This document shows, piece after piece, positions 43,101 to 52,281 of a stretch of DNA of 64,000 bases. Each line of letters opens with the position of its first letter. The stretch's first letter is position 1. The DNA comes from JBBQZP01 sp038207585. Lineage in GTDB: Bacteria > Pseudomonadota > Alphaproteobacteria > Rhodobacterales > Rhodobacteraceae. The position numbers and the translations under genes were made by a program. Under the pieces are notes generated by a model. It was given only the letters and a program-made list of their open reading frames with translations, made no database searches and was not told the DNA's origin. Location of the stretch: assembly GCA_038207585.1 (NCBI GenBank), contig JBBQZP010000021.1:13828-77827 (forward strand), given 5' to 3'.

Positions 43101-44003
43101 ATGCAGCTTGCCGGAACCGATCTTCGATTGCTCAAGGTCTTTGACGCGGTGGTGCGCCATGGCGGGTTCGGGGCCGCGCAGGTTGAGCTTAACGTCGGCA
43201 TGTCGACGATCAGCAACCACATGACGGCGCTGGAGGAACGTCTTGGCGTCGCCCTTTGCACGCGCGGCCGTGGCGGCTTCCGCTTGACCGAAAAGGGCGC
43301 GCTGGTCCACGGCGAAACCCAGAAACTGCTGCGTATGCTTGAGGGGTTTTCGCACAGTGTCAGCCTGTTGAAGGGCCAGCTTGTCGGCACGTTGCGCTTT
43401 GGAGTCGTGGACGCCATTGCAACCGACCCGAACAACCGGCTGCACCTGGCCATCCAGCGCTTCCTTTCCGCACCCCATGATCTGCGGCTTGAGGTGCGGC
43501 AATCTTCGCCGCAAGAGTTGCAGGAACAGGTGCTGAAAGGTGCGCTGGACCTTGCCATCGGAAGCTTCCCGCACAAGGTGGCGGGGCTTGGCTTCACGCC
43601 GCTATATAGCGAAGCCCACAGCCTGTATTGCGGGGCGTCCCATCCGTTGTTCGGCGTGCCTGCAGCCGACCTGAACCTTGACGCGCTGCGCCGTGAAAAG
43701 ATCGTGGGGCGCGGGTATTGGCGCGACCGCCATCACAGCGATCTGGGGTTCGAGAACATCACCGCACTGGTCTACGAGATTGAGCCGCAGTTGATCCTGA
43801 TCCGCAGCGGGGCTGTCATCGGCTATCTGCCCGATCATTTCGCAAAGGCATGGGTCACGGCCGGGGCGCTGCGCTGCCTGTCCCCGGTGGCACCAGAGTT
43901 TTCGGTGCGTTTTGATCTTGTGGCGCGCAAGGGGGCCAAACCATCGCAAGCCGCCAGCGGGTTTGCGCAAGCGGTGACCGAGGCTTTCGGGGGCACGCCT
44001 TAG
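43101..44003 (+). CDS. LysR-family transcriptional regulator
   Basis: 300 residues; AAGGTGA ribosome site immediately upstream. Winged helix at residues 8-66 (LRLLKVFDAVVRHGGFGAAQ and GMSTISNHMTALEERLGVAL) and a LysR substrate domain (VLKGALDLAIGSF; YSEAHSLYCGASHPLFG). It precedes a ureohydrolase gene and a polyamine-type ABC operon on the same strand and is their likely activator. It begins 61 bases after phnM, yet its targets look unrelated to phosphonate. Confidence 0.92.
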   Translation: MQLAGTDLRLLKVFDAVVRHGGFGAAQVELNVGMSTISNHMTALEERLGVALCTRGRGGFRLTEKGALVHGETQKLLRMLEGFSHSVSLLKGQLVGTLRFGVVDAIATDPNNRLHLAIQRFLSAPHDLRLEVRQSSPQELQEQVLKGALDLAIGSFPHKVAGLGFTPLYSEAHSLYCGASHPLFGVPAADLNLDALRREKIVGRGYWRDRHHSDLGFENITALVYEIEPQLILIRSGAVIGYLPDHFAKAWVTAGALRCLSPVAPEFSVRFDLVARKGAKPSQAASGFAQAVTEAFGGTP

Positions 44004-44098
44004 TTCAGGATTTGCAAAACCTGACTTCACACATTTTGCATTTCTTCAAACCAATCCCTGCGGCATCCTTGCGTGATTCCGAAATCAGCGGGGGCAGC

Positions 44099-45070
44099 AT
44101 GCCAAAGACATTCAATCAGCCACTTGGCGGCAACGACATGCCCCGGTTCGGCGGCCCCACCACAATGATGCGCCTGCCCGCGCAGGATACGGCACAGGGG
44201 CTGGATGCCTGTTTTGTGGGCATTCCGATGGATATCGGGGCCTCGAACCGGGCCGGAACCCGCCACGGCCCTCGTCAGATCCGCGCCGAAAGTGTGATGC
44301 TGCGGCCCTACAACATGGCGACCGGTGCGGCCCCGTTTCAGGCGATGCAGGTGGCGGACATTGGCGATGTGCCGATCAATACATTCGATCTGAAAAAGAC
44401 CGTGGATATCATCACCGCCCATTACCATCAGATTTTGGCCACCGGTTGCATCCCCCTCACGCTGGGCGGGGATCATACGCTGACCTGGCCCGTTCTGCGC
44501 GCAGTGGCCAGACGGCATGGCCCGGTTGCTCTGATCCATGTGGATGCCCATGCCGACATCAATGACGACATGTTCGGCGAAAAAATCGCCCACGGCACCC
44601 CCTTTCGCCGCGCGGTCGAGGACGGGCTTTTGCAATGCGACAAGGTGTTTCAGATCGGCCTGCGCGGCACCGGCTATTCGCCCGATGATTTCAACTGGTC
44701 GCGCGGTCAGGGCTTTACGGTCGTGCAGGCCGAGGAGTGTTGGCACAAATCGCTGACGCCCCTGATGGAACAGGTTCGTGCGAAAATCGGCGATGCTCCG
44801 GTGTATCTGACCTATGATATCGACAGTCTGGACCCCGCCTTTGCGCCGGGCACCGGCACGCAGGAAATCGGCGGGCTGACGATCTGGCAGGGGATGGAGA
44901 TCATTCGCGGCTGCGCGGGGCTGAACCTTGTGGGCTGCGATCTGGTGGAGGTGTCGCCGCCTTATGACATGGCGGGAACCACGGCCCTTGTGGCCGCAAA
45001 CCTGCTTTACGAAATGCTGTGCGTGCTGCCGAAATCGGTGGCGCATCGTATGGCACAGGCCGCCAAATGA
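44099..45070 (+). CDS. Ureohydrolase: agmatinase or guanidino-acid hydrolase
   Basis: 323 residues from the ATG at 44099 after a GGGGGC stretch; the frame opens 87 bases earlier without a ribosome site. Binuclear-Mn ureohydrolase with all ligand motifs: LTLGGDHTLTWP, ALIHVDAHADINDD, VYLTYDIDSLDPAFAPGTGT. Hydrolyses a guanidino group to urea. SpeB-like agmatinase is the default call, but length and the LPAQDTAQGLDACFVGIPMD-type N-terminus also fit guanidinobutyrase/guanidinopropionase. Linked to the following importer genes, which suggests that the imported compound carries a guanidino group. Confidence 0.88.
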   Translation: MPKTFNQPLGGNDMPRFGGPTTMMRLPAQDTAQGLDACFVGIPMDIGASNRAGTRHGPRQIRAESVMLRPYNMATGAAPFQAMQVADIGDVPINTFDLKKTVDIITAHYHQILATGCIPLTLGGDHTLTWPVLRAVARRHGPVALIHVDAHADINDDMFGEKIAHGTPFRRAVEDGLLQCDKVFQIGLRGTGYSPDDFNWSRGQGFTVVQAEECWHKSLTPLMEQVRAKIGDAPVYLTYDIDSLDPAFAPGTGTQEIGGLTIWQGMEIIRGCAGLNLVGCDLVEVSPPYDMAGTTALVAANLLYEMLCVLPKSVAHRMAQAAK

Positions 45071-45106
45071 CGTCGAATACATAAAAACCAACAGGGGAAA
45101 TTTGAC

Positions 45107-46150
45107 ATGAACAGACTGACAACAACCGCCCTCGTCTCGCTTGCCATGATGCAGGCGGCCAGTGCCGAGGAGATTAACGCGCTGGTCTGGTGCGACCATG
45201 CCGACCCCGCCCTGATCGAGCCGTTCACGGCTGCCACCGGCATCACGGTGAACCTGAAAGAGTATGAGGGCACGGCGGCGGGTCTGGCCATTCTGGACCA
45301 GTCGCAGCCGGGCGACTGGGATGTGCTGGTGATCGACGCCGTCGATGTGGGCCGCGCGGTTGATCTGGGGCTTCTGGCCGAACTGCCCGCCGACAAACTG
45401 CGCAACGCGGATTTCTTCCCCGAGGTCGTGATGGCCGACAACAACACCCGCGACGGCAAGATCTATGCGGTCACCGAGAAGTTCGGCTACAACACCATCG
45501 CCTTCAACAAATCAGCCGTTGATCCGGCGGATATGGAGGATATGGCAACCCTGACGTCCGGCAAATACGACGGGCGGATTGCGATCTATGACTATTACCT
45601 GCCGGTGCTGGGCGAGATGTCTTTGGCTAACGGTGTGAACACCGCTGACATGACGCCCGACACGCTGGCGGCATTGAAAGAGCCGCTGATGGCGCTGCGC
45701 AAGGCGTCGAAATCGGTGGGCGATGTGGTGGCCTCGCAAACCGCACTGGCGACGGGCGAGGTGGATATTCTGGTCGGCGGCGGCGAATGGCTGACGGCCG
45801 TTCTGCACGCCGAAAATCCAGATCTGGACTGGACAATCCCCAAGCAAGGGGCGGTGCGCTGGGCGCAGTCGCTGTCGGTTCTGGAGGCCAGCGAGAAGAA
45901 AGATGCCGCCCTGCAATTCGTCGATTATATCACCAGCCCCGAAGGTCAGGCGCGGCTTGCGACCTCATCCTGCTATTGGGGAATGCCCGCCAATGCCAAA
46001 ACCGGCGATGTGCTGACGCCCGAACAAAAGGCCGTGCTGCGCTGGGATCAACAGCCCGCGTATCTGGCGAAAACCCAGCTTTACCCGGTGCCCGATGCCG
46101 CATTGGATCAGGCGATGCAGGATCTGTGGACCGAAATGCTGCAGAACTGA
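45107..46150 (+). CDS. Polyamine-type ABC transporter substrate-binding protein (PotD/PotF-like)
   Basis: 347 residues. Signal peptide MNRLTTTALVSLAMMQAASA. Binding protein of the spermidine/putrescine class: LVWCDHADPALIEPFTAATG, then WDVLVIDAVDVGRAVDLGLL, EKFGYNTIAFNKSAVDPADM, TSSCYWGMPANAK. It binds cationic amines or related guanidino compounds in the periplasm. First transport gene of the set, 36 bases after the ureohydrolase and 7 bases before the permease. Confidence 0.9.
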   Translation: MNRLTTTALVSLAMMQAASAEEINALVWCDHADPALIEPFTAATGITVNLKEYEGTAAGLAILDQSQPGDWDVLVIDAVDVGRAVDLGLLAELPADKLRNADFFPEVVMADNNTRDGKIYAVTEKFGYNTIAFNKSAVDPADMEDMATLTSGKYDGRIAIYDYYLPVLGEMSLANGVNTADMTPDTLAALKEPLMALRKASKSVGDVVASQTALATGEVDILVGGGEWLTAVLHAENPDLDWTIPKQGAVRWAQSLSVLEASEKKDAALQFVDYITSPEGQARLATSSCYWGMPANAKTGDVLTPEQKAVLRWDQQPAYLAKTQLYPVPDAALDQAMQDLWTEMLQN

Positions 46151-46157
46151 TCTGACC

Positions 46158-47015
46158 ATGGCCAGCATCGAGGCAACCGAGGCGCGCAGGGCGGCAGCAT
46201 TTGTCGCCCCGGCCCTGCTGTGGGTGCTGGCTTTTTTCATCATCCCCTTTGCCGTGATGATCGGCGTCAGTTTCGCGCGGCTGGAGGGGCGAACGGTCGT
46301 CTACGGGCTGTCCTTCGACAATTACCTGCGGTTTTTCACCGAGCCCTCGCTGTTCAAAGGCCTGACGATCTCGCTTGAGATCACGGTCGTCGTGACGGTG
46401 ATTTCGGTGCTGCTGGCGTATCCCTTGGCGTGGATCATCGCGATGCGGGTGCCTGCGCGCTATCAACGGCTGGCCTTGATGCTGGCGGTGTTGCCGTTCT
46501 GGACGTCGTATGTGGTGCGCTCTTACGCCTGGCTGTTGGTGCTGGGGCAGAACGGGGTGATCAACAAGGCGCTGCTGGCCTTGGGCGCGATTGCCGAGCC
46601 GTTGGAGATTGCATCGACCCGCAGTGCCACGATCATCGGCTTTGTGCATTTTTTCGTCATGTTGCTCACGCTGACGATCTATTCCAACCTGATCCAGCTT
46701 TCGCCAAACTATGCCCGTGCGGCGGCTGATCTTGGGGCCAGCGCCTTTGCCACCTTCCGCCATGTGATCCTGCCACTGACCCTGCCGGGAGTCGTTACGG
46801 GCGCGTTTCTGACCTTCGTTCTGTGCATCGGCGATTATATCACGCCGCAGATATTGGGCGGCAACAACGAGTTGACGCTGCCACAACTGATCATGCTGCA
46901 ACTGGGGCGGCGGGGCGATTTCCCGATGGCGTCCGCCATGTCGATCATCCTGATGGTTGTGGTGACGCTGGCCTATTTCGCCTCTGCGCGCTGGCTGAAA
47001 CTGGACCGGGTTTAG
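46158..47015 (+). CDS. Polyamine-type ABC transporter permease (PotB-like)
   Basis: 285 residues from the ATG at 46158. PotB/CysT-type permease with six helices: AAAFVAPALLWVLAFFIIPF, VLPFWTSYVVRSYAWLLVLG (typical of PotB), and the EAA loop ARAAADLGASAFATFRHVIL. Acts with the PotC-like partner encoded 3 bases downstream. Confidence 0.92.
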   Translation: MASIEATEARRAAAFVAPALLWVLAFFIIPFAVMIGVSFARLEGRTVVYGLSFDNYLRFFTEPSLFKGLTISLEITVVVTVISVLLAYPLAWIIAMRVPARYQRLALMLAVLPFWTSYVVRSYAWLLVLGQNGVINKALLALGAIAEPLEIASTRSATIIGFVHFFVMLLTLTIYSNLIQLSPNYARAAADLGASAFATFRHVILPLTLPGVVTGAFLTFVLCIGDYITPQILGGNNELTLPQLIMLQLGRRGDFPMASAMSIILMVVVTLAYFASARWLKLDRV

Positions 47016-47018
47016 CAG

Positions 47019-47792
47019 ATGGGGCGCATCATCGCATGGGCCTATATGGCGCTGATCTACGGGTTCATCTTCCTGCCTGTCGGCGTTCTGGTGCTGTTTT
47101 CGTTTCAGGGCGGGCGCTTGCCGGTGCCGCCGTTCAACGGGCCGTCGCTGAAATGGTATGGGCAGGTGCTGGGCGACCGGGGTCTGATGACGGCGCTGGG
47201 CAATTCGTTTCTGGTCGCGGTTGTATCATCGGCGGTGGCGCTGCTGCTGGGGTTCCTCGCTGCACACGCCTTGGCGCGGCACCGCCTGCCCGGGTCGGTT
47301 CTGATGCGGGGGCTGCTGATCGCACCGATGACTGTGTCGTATCTGATCATCGCGCTGGGGCTTTTGTCGGTGTTCAACGGCGTGGGTCTGCGCCCGTCGC
47401 TGCTGGCCACGGGGATCGGGCATGTGGTGATCAACCTGCCGCTTTGCTTTGCCATTCTTTACGCAGCCATGGGCGATCAGCAGAAAAACGCGGAACGTGC
47501 GGCGCGCGATCTGGGCGCCTCCGAGGCGCGCATCCTGTGGCTGATTTCCGCACCGATGCTGATGGCCCCGATGTTGGCCGCGTTTTTCCTGTCGGTTACG
47601 TTCAGCTGGGATGAGTTCATCATCGCTTTCTTGCTGACCCGGTTCGACGTCACCTTGCCCGTCGAGATCTGGTCAATGCTGAGATCCGGCTTGTCGCCCA
47701 AAACCAACGCCATAGGGTCGCTGGTGTTTCTGGTGTCGGTTTCCCTGCTGATCGTGCTTGAGTTCACCGTATTCCGAAAGCGCACCCCATGA
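47019..47792 (+). CDS. Polyamine-type ABC transporter permease (PotC-like)
   Basis: 257 residues, six helices. N-terminal MALIYGFIFLPVGVLVLFSF, EAA loop ERAARDLGASEARILWLISA, and FFLSVTFSWDEFIIAFLLTR (PotC signature region). The stop overlaps the ATPase start by 4 bases. Confidence 0.92.
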   Translation: MGRIIAWAYMALIYGFIFLPVGVLVLFSFQGGRLPVPPFNGPSLKWYGQVLGDRGLMTALGNSFLVAVVSSAVALLLGFLAAHALARHRLPGSVLMRGLLIAPMTVSYLIIALGLLSVFNGVGLRPSLLATGIGHVVINLPLCFAILYAAMGDQQKNAERAARDLGASEARILWLISAPMLMAPMLAAFFLSVTFSWDEFIIAFLLTRFDVTLPVEIWSMLRSGLSPKTNAIGSLVFLVSVSLLIVLEFTVFRKRTP

Positions 47793-48826
47793 CCGCCGCC
47801 GTATCTTTGCAGGGTATCCACCAAACCTTTGGCACCTACACGGCCCTCGATGGCATTGATCTGGAGATTGCGGCGGGCGAATTCATCGTGCTGCTTGGCC
47901 CTTCGGGCTGCGGCAAGACCACGCTTCTGTCAATTCTGGGCGGGTTTCTGACCCCCACGCAGGGCCGGGTGCTGTTTGGCGACCGGGACATGACGCATGT
48001 CACCCCCAAAGCCCGCCCGACAACGACAATGTTTCAGGATTACGCCCTGTTTCCGCATATGTCGCTTTTGGATAACGTGGGTTTCGGGCTGCGAATGCGG
48101 GGGCAAAGCCGTGCGGCCCGGCATCTGAAAGCCATGAAAATGCTGGAGATGGTCGGGCTGGAGGCCAAGGCCGCCGCCCGCCCGCATGAGTTGTCGGGCG
48201 GGCAACGGCAGCGGGTGGCGCTGGCCCGCGCGCTGGCGGTGGACCCCGAGGTTTTGTTGCTGGACGAACCCCTTGGTGCGCTCGACCTGAAGCTGCGCCG
48301 CCAGATGCAGGATGAGTTGAAGGCGATCCAGCGCCGCGTCGGCACCACCTTCGTGCATGTCACCCATGATCAGGAAGAGGCGATGGCCGTGGCCGACCGC
48401 ATTGTGGTGATGAATCAGGGCCGGATCGAGGATGCAGGCCCACCGCAAGACATCTACCTGCGCCCGAAAAGCCTGTTCTCGGCGAATTTCATGGGCGAAA
48501 TCAATCTGATCCCGGCCAAGCCGGTGCCAAGCGGTGTGCAGACGGCGCTGGGGCGGCTGGCGGTCATTGCCGAAACAACAGGCCCGCAGATGCTGTGCAT
48601 CCGGCCCGAAAATCTTGGGCTTTCGGGGGATATTCCCTTGGGCGAGGCAAGGCTGACCGATGCCGCGTTCTTTGGCACGCACCACCGCTGCCACTTTACA
48701 CCGACAGCCGCGCCCGATCTGATATTGATCGCCCATTTGCCGCAGGCGGGGCATCCCACGGTCGGCACGCTGCATCAGCTTTACGCCACCAGCGCCACCC
48801 TTCTGCCGCAAGGAACCCCCGCATGA
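47789..48826 (+). CDS. Polyamine-type ABC transporter ATP-binding protein (PotA-like)
   Basis: 345 residues. NBD with Walker A LLGPSGCGKTTLLSILGG, Q-loop TMFQDYALFPHMSLLDNVGF, signature LSGGQRQRVALARALAVDPE, Walker B VLLLDEPLGALD, H-loop VHVTHDQEEAM, and a C-terminal TOBE domain (MLCIRPENLGLSGDIP). It drives the PotB/PotC-like permeases encoded just upstream. The gene overlaps the MBL gene by 4 bases. Confidence 0.93.
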   Translation: MTAAVSLQGIHQTFGTYTALDGIDLEIAAGEFIVLLGPSGCGKTTLLSILGGFLTPTQGRVLFGDRDMTHVTPKARPTTTMFQDYALFPHMSLLDNVGFGLRMRGQSRAARHLKAMKMLEMVGLEAKAAARPHELSGGQRQRVALARALAVDPEVLLLDEPLGALDLKLRRQMQDELKAIQRRVGTTFVHVTHDQEEAMAVADRIVVMNQGRIEDAGPPQDIYLRPKSLFSANFMGEINLIPAKPVPSGVQTALGRLAVIAETTGPQMLCIRPENLGLSGDIPLGEARLTDAAFFGTHHRCHFTPTAAPDLILIAHLPQAGHPTVGTLHQLYATSATLLPQGTPA

Positions 48827-49551
48827 ACCGCGCCCGCCCCGAGGATTGGTATCGCATCCGCCCCGTTGCCGATGGCGTAACGTGGATCGACGAGCCCCAT
48901 ATCCATGAATTCTACCGCTGCAACATCTGGCATGTCCGGGGCCGCGACCGCGATATGCTGGTCGATAGCGGCATGGGCGTGGTGGGCCTGCGCGAATGGG
49001 TGCCACTGGTGACGGAACGCGCCTTGGATGCCGTGGCCAGCCACACCCATTTCGACCATATCGGCGCGCATCACGAATTCCCCTGTCGCCTATGTCACGA
49101 GGCCGAGGCGCATTTTCTGGAGAACCCGACGCGGGCGGGCATCCTTGCCGACCCTTATGTGACGGATGAGATTTTCACCACCCTGCCCCCCGCGCCCTAT
49201 CAATCGGCCCGCTATCAGGTGAAAGCCGCCCCCGCGACCCGGCTTCTGACCGACGGCGACATGATCGACCTTGGCGACCGCCAGTTCGAGGTGATCCATA
49301 CCCCCGGCCATTCCCCCGGCGGAATCGCCTTGTGGGAGGCGGTGACGCAGATCCTGTTTTCCGGCGACATCGTCTACGACGGCCCGCTGATCGAGGATAC
49401 CTATCACGCCGATGCCGCCGATTATCACCGATCCATGGTGCGGCTTTACGATCTGCCGGTGCGGGTGGTGCATGGCGGGCATTTCGCAAGCTATGACGGC
49501 GCGCGCCACCGCCACATCATCGGTGACTGGCTGCGGGGCAAAGACGTCTAG
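48823..49551 (+). CDS. MBL-fold metallo-hydrolase
   Basis: 242 residues from the ATG at 48823 within the PotA-like stop. Metallo-beta-lactamase fold with dinuclear zinc motifs: SHTHFDHIGAHHEFPC (HxHxDH), VIHTPGHSPGGIALWE, LFSGDIVYDGPLIEDTYHAD and a late VHGGHFASYD. It is the last gene of the ureohydrolase-importer set, so it may process a lactone or amide intermediate. The substrate is unknown. Convergent overlap of 4 bases with the sugar kinase gene. Confidence 0.88.
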   Translation: MNRARPEDWYRIRPVADGVTWIDEPHIHEFYRCNIWHVRGRDRDMLVDSGMGVVGLREWVPLVTERALDAVASHTHFDHIGAHHEFPCRLCHEAEAHFLENPTRAGILADPYVTDEIFTTLPPAPYQSARYQVKAAPATRLLTDGDMIDLGDRQFEVIHTPGHSPGGIALWEAVTQILFSGDIVYDGPLIEDTYHADAADYHRSMVRLYDLPVRVVHGGHFASYDGARHRHIIGDWLRGKDV

Positions 49552-50411
49552 CCCAACCCCGCCACATGCCGCGCCGCCACTTGGGATGCGGCGCGACAGG
49601 CGGTGTCAAGGCCCGCGCCCGTGACCAAAGCCGCAGCCAGCGCGCCGATGAAGGCATCGCCCGCGCCGTGGCTGCTGACCACCTGCACGGTTTCTGCGGG
49701 CAGTGCAAAGGTCGCATCCTTGGCCTGCGCCGCAAGACCCAGAGCCCCCGCTGTCACGATCACCGTATCAAAGCGCGCGGCAAGGGCAGCGGCGGCGCGT
49801 GCTGCATCCGGCAGACTGGTTACAGGGCCCGCGCCCATCATCTCGGCCTCGACCGCGTTGACCACCAGAACATCGACCAGCGCTGCCAGATCAGCCGGAA
49901 TCTCGCGGCACGGGGCGGCATTCAGCAATGTGCGCAGACCACGTTGGCGGGACTGCTGCGCGGCCGCGATGTTCGCGGACTCGGGGATCTCGTTTTGCAA
50001 AATCAGCAGCGCCACGTCCTGCCAGACCTCTGGTGCCGCCAGATCAGCGTCAGCCAGCGCCAGATTGACCCCCGACACGATGGTCGCCGCATAGTCGCCC
50101 GCAGGGTCTATCAGCGCGACGCTCATCCCCGACCCCATGCCCGGCACCTTCCGCACAAAGCGGTCATCAACCCCGCCCGCCACCAGACCCGCGCGCAGGA
50201 AGGTGCCGAACGCATCATCCCCCACGGCCCCCACCATCCGCGATGCGGCCCCGGCTTTGACCACAGCGACCGCCTGATTGCCACCCTTGCCGCCGAACTT
50301 CGGAAACCACCGAGAGCCGATGGCAGTTTCATCGCGGCGCGGCAGATGATCCGCCTCGACCATGATGTCATAGTGCAGGCTTCCGGCAATCAGAACGACT
50401 GGGTCACGCAT
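49548..50411 (-). CDS. PfkB-family sugar kinase (ribokinase-like)
   Basis: 287 residues. Ribokinase fold: IAGSLHYDIMVEADHLPRRD, the FGGKGGNQAVAVVKAGA sugar-binding turn (PfkB signature 1), LLILQNEIP, and signature 2 as SSHGAGDAFIGALAAALVTG with catalytic Asp in GAGD; the usual T before GAGD is H here. Phosphorylates ribose or another furanose/nucleoside. It stands alone on the minus strand and its promoter should be at 50412-50640, where no gene is recognisable. Confidence 0.88.
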   Translation of the reverse strand: MRDPVVLIAGSLHYDIMVEADHLPRRDETAIGSRWFPKFGGKGGNQAVAVVKAGAASRMVGAVGDDAFGTFLRAGLVAGGVDDRFVRKVPGMGSGMSVALIDPAGDYAATIVSGVNLALADADLAAPEVWQDVALLILQNEIPESANIAAAQQSRQRGLRTLLNAAPCREIPADLAALVDVLVVNAVEAEMMGAGPVTSLPDAARAAAALAARFDTVIVTAGALGLAAQAKDATFALPAETVQVVSSHGAGDAFIGALAAALVTGAGLDTACRAASQVAARHVAGLG

Positions 50412-50637
50412 GGTGGCGAGGCCCCTGCATGATACACCGGTGGCGCTGTTCGCCTTGGTTCAAACCGTCTGTCAGCCGCACCGGACTTTCCGGTTTGGTC
50501 GGCAGCACCTCAGATATCTGCACCAATCGCTCTCCTCCGGTGTCCTGCGCCATTTGCCTTCTGACGCTCTGTCGTGCAACCCGCCGCCCCGATCCTAGCC
50601 CCACTCTCGTCGGGGGAACAGCCTGCTCGAACACTGC

Positions 50638-50949
50638 TCAAATCCGATCCTGATGAACTGAGCTACTCCCCAAATCTTGAACAGATTTCCGGCTGATTTG
50701 AGCTACTGCCTGCACCTGCTGATCGGTTTGGGTTGCGTTGAAGTAGACCACGGCGGGTGGTTGGCCGCGATGGGCGGCGTGGCTCCGCTGGTGGTTGTAA
50801 AAGGTAATCCAACTGCCGACCCCTGCCTTGGCCTGTGACCCGGTTTCCCAGGCATGCAGGTAGACGCATTCGTATTTCAGGGAGCGCCACAGACGCTCGA
50901 TGAAGATGTTGTCGAGATTATCGGGCTTTGCTATGTCATGTCCCGTCAA
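50638..50949 (-). pseudogene. IS3-family transposase (OrfB) C-terminal fragment
   Basis: About 95 readable residues from DNLDNIFIERLWRSLKYECV through WITFYNHQRSHAAHRGQPPA to a stop at 50638. This is the end of the IS3 OrfB integrase core, holding the last catalytic Glu region (FIERLW). Everything upstream, including OrfA and the first two acidic residues, is missing, and the sequence stops at the antitoxin relic. No intact inverted repeats were found. Confidence 0.8.
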
Positions 50950-51185
50950 TCCATGCTTTTGGTTCGCGGCTCGGCCACCAACTCAATCCCGCCCTACTCA
51001 GCAAACCGTGCGTGAATCGACTGCCCGAGGTTCTGTGGCGCGCTGGGCGGGCTGACTGCGTGGCACAAGATTTCCCGCACTTCGTCTTCCATCGAACGGC
51101 CGTTCTCCGCCGCCCGCACGCGCAGGCGACGTTTCAGATCATCATCCAGATTGCGACTCGTGATGCTGGCCGCAATGCCCTCCAT
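50945..51185 (-). pseudogene. FitA-type ribbon-helix-helix antitoxin with internal stop
   Basis: Reads ASITSRNLDDDLKRRLRVRA and AENGRSMEDEVREIL, the FitA/Arc-like antitoxin DNA-binding region. The frame then hits TAG at 50994-50996 and continues in the same frame with GGIELVAEPRTKSMD, which looks like the toxin-binding tail. No VapC/FitB PIN-domain toxin follows; the IS3 fragment begins there. A broken toxin-antitoxin remnant. Confidence 0.65.
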
Positions 51186-51219
51186 TCCACGCCAAAGGTG
51201 AGGCGCGCGCGCTCATCAA

Positions 51220-51690
51220 TCAAGCGACGTTCAACCGAGTAGCGGCGGTTTCGCCTTCCCCAAGCACCCACGGCCTTGGCTTCAACATCTCACCCACCGC
51301 GTTAACCCCGGCGCGTAGCGGTGAGTTGATCATGTGGGAGTAACGCTGGGTGGTGCCAATCTGGGTGTGGCCGAGCAGCCGCCCGATCATTTGCAATGAG
51401 GCGGTGCCGCAGACCAACAGCAAAGCGAAGCTGTGGCGAAGGTCATGGATGCGGACATCCGGGATTTCGGCCTGCACGCGCATCCGCTCTCAGAACCGAT
51501 TGATATCCACCACCGGCTGGCCCGGAACATCGCCGGGGAAGAGGAAGCGGCAGCCCTTTGGCACGGCGTCACCACGTAGCCGGATCAGGGCGACCGCCTC
51601 GTGTGAGATCGGCGCGCGGTGGACGCCTCGCTGCTTCGGGTAGGGCGCCTGCTTGGTCCAGATAGGCAGATCCAAGTTTGACGGAATAAG
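51220..51690 (-). pseudogene. Tyrosine-recombinase integrase, C-terminal part with internal stop
   Basis: Two in-frame pieces joined by TGA at 51490-51492, where relatives have Trp (NRF-stop-ERM). The first piece carries RLRGDAVPKGCRFLFPGDVP. The second has box II RIHDLRHSFALLLV, IGRLLGHTQIGTTQRYSHM with the catalytic His and the Tyr nucleophile, and a short tail. The N-terminal half with the first catalytic Arg is absent. It points towards the 3' end of tRNA-Ser 270 bases away, as expected for an element that used this tRNA as attachment site. Confidence 0.75.
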
Positions 51691-51959
51691 AACAAATTTC
51701 GATGGGGGTCGCCTTCGAAAGCCGAGCGGATTTTCTTACTCACTAAAGTAGGTGATTAGATTTCCCCTGTAATTCCATACAGATACGTCGCTTCACCAAA
51801 TTCGCGAAGGCAACAGGTTTGGAGAGTATCCGCTTATTGAGACTGTTTAAGCGCCTACTGCCACGGTGGCTAGTGAACTAGCCCATCGCGCATAACCCCC
51901 TAAAACAACGAAAAAATCCAGCCGCTGCGGTATCGAGAGAAACTTTCATATAAGGCAAG
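51691..51959. other. Non-coding stretch between integrase relic and tRNA-Ser
   Basis: AT-richer than the surroundings with no convincing gene. Contains an inverted repeat GGCTAGT-GA-ACTAGCC at 51868-51883. This is where an attachment site or excisionase operator of the lost element could lie; no duplicate of the tRNA 3' end was spotted by eye. Confidence 0.5.
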
Positions 51960-52049
51960 TGGCGGACAGAGAGGGATTCGAACCCTCGAGACGGTTCCCC
52001 GCCTACACACTTTCCAGGCGTGCGCCTTCGACCACTCGGCCACCTGTCC
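51960..52049 (-). tRNA. tRNA-Ser (anticodon GGA)
   Basis: 90 bases with encoded CCA (51960-51962). Acceptor stem GGACAGG pairs with the 3' TCTGTCC (one G-U), discriminator G. The anticodon loop reads CTGGAAA with GGA, the long variable arm typical of serine tRNA follows, and the T-arm is GAGGGTTCGAATCCCTC. Reads UCC/UCU codons. Its 3' side faces the integrase relic. Confidence 0.95.
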
Positions 52050-52281
52050 GTGCCGGGGGTGTTACCCTTGAAGCGGGCACGAGTGCAAGGGGGAATGCGG
52101 GAAGTCACAGCGCAGGGCGGGGGGAGCGCAGTGCACTACGCAATAGGCCTACCTGCAGCCGTGTCGATCAGACTCCATTTCAGGCGCAGTCATCAGGCTC
52201 TTTGATCGGCATCGTTCGATCCGGCCCCATTAAACTGGCTCCGTTAATCCAATCCTGCTGGTCTGGGCCCAATGATCAGGG

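Noticed and set aside
50404..50634. Possible 76-residue minus-strand gene upstream of the IS3 relic
   Set aside because: No domain, no good ribosome site, and overlap with the start of the sugar kinase gene; treated as non-coding.
51220..51690. Functional integrase
   Set aside because: The N-terminal half is missing and there is an in-frame stop at 51490-51492.
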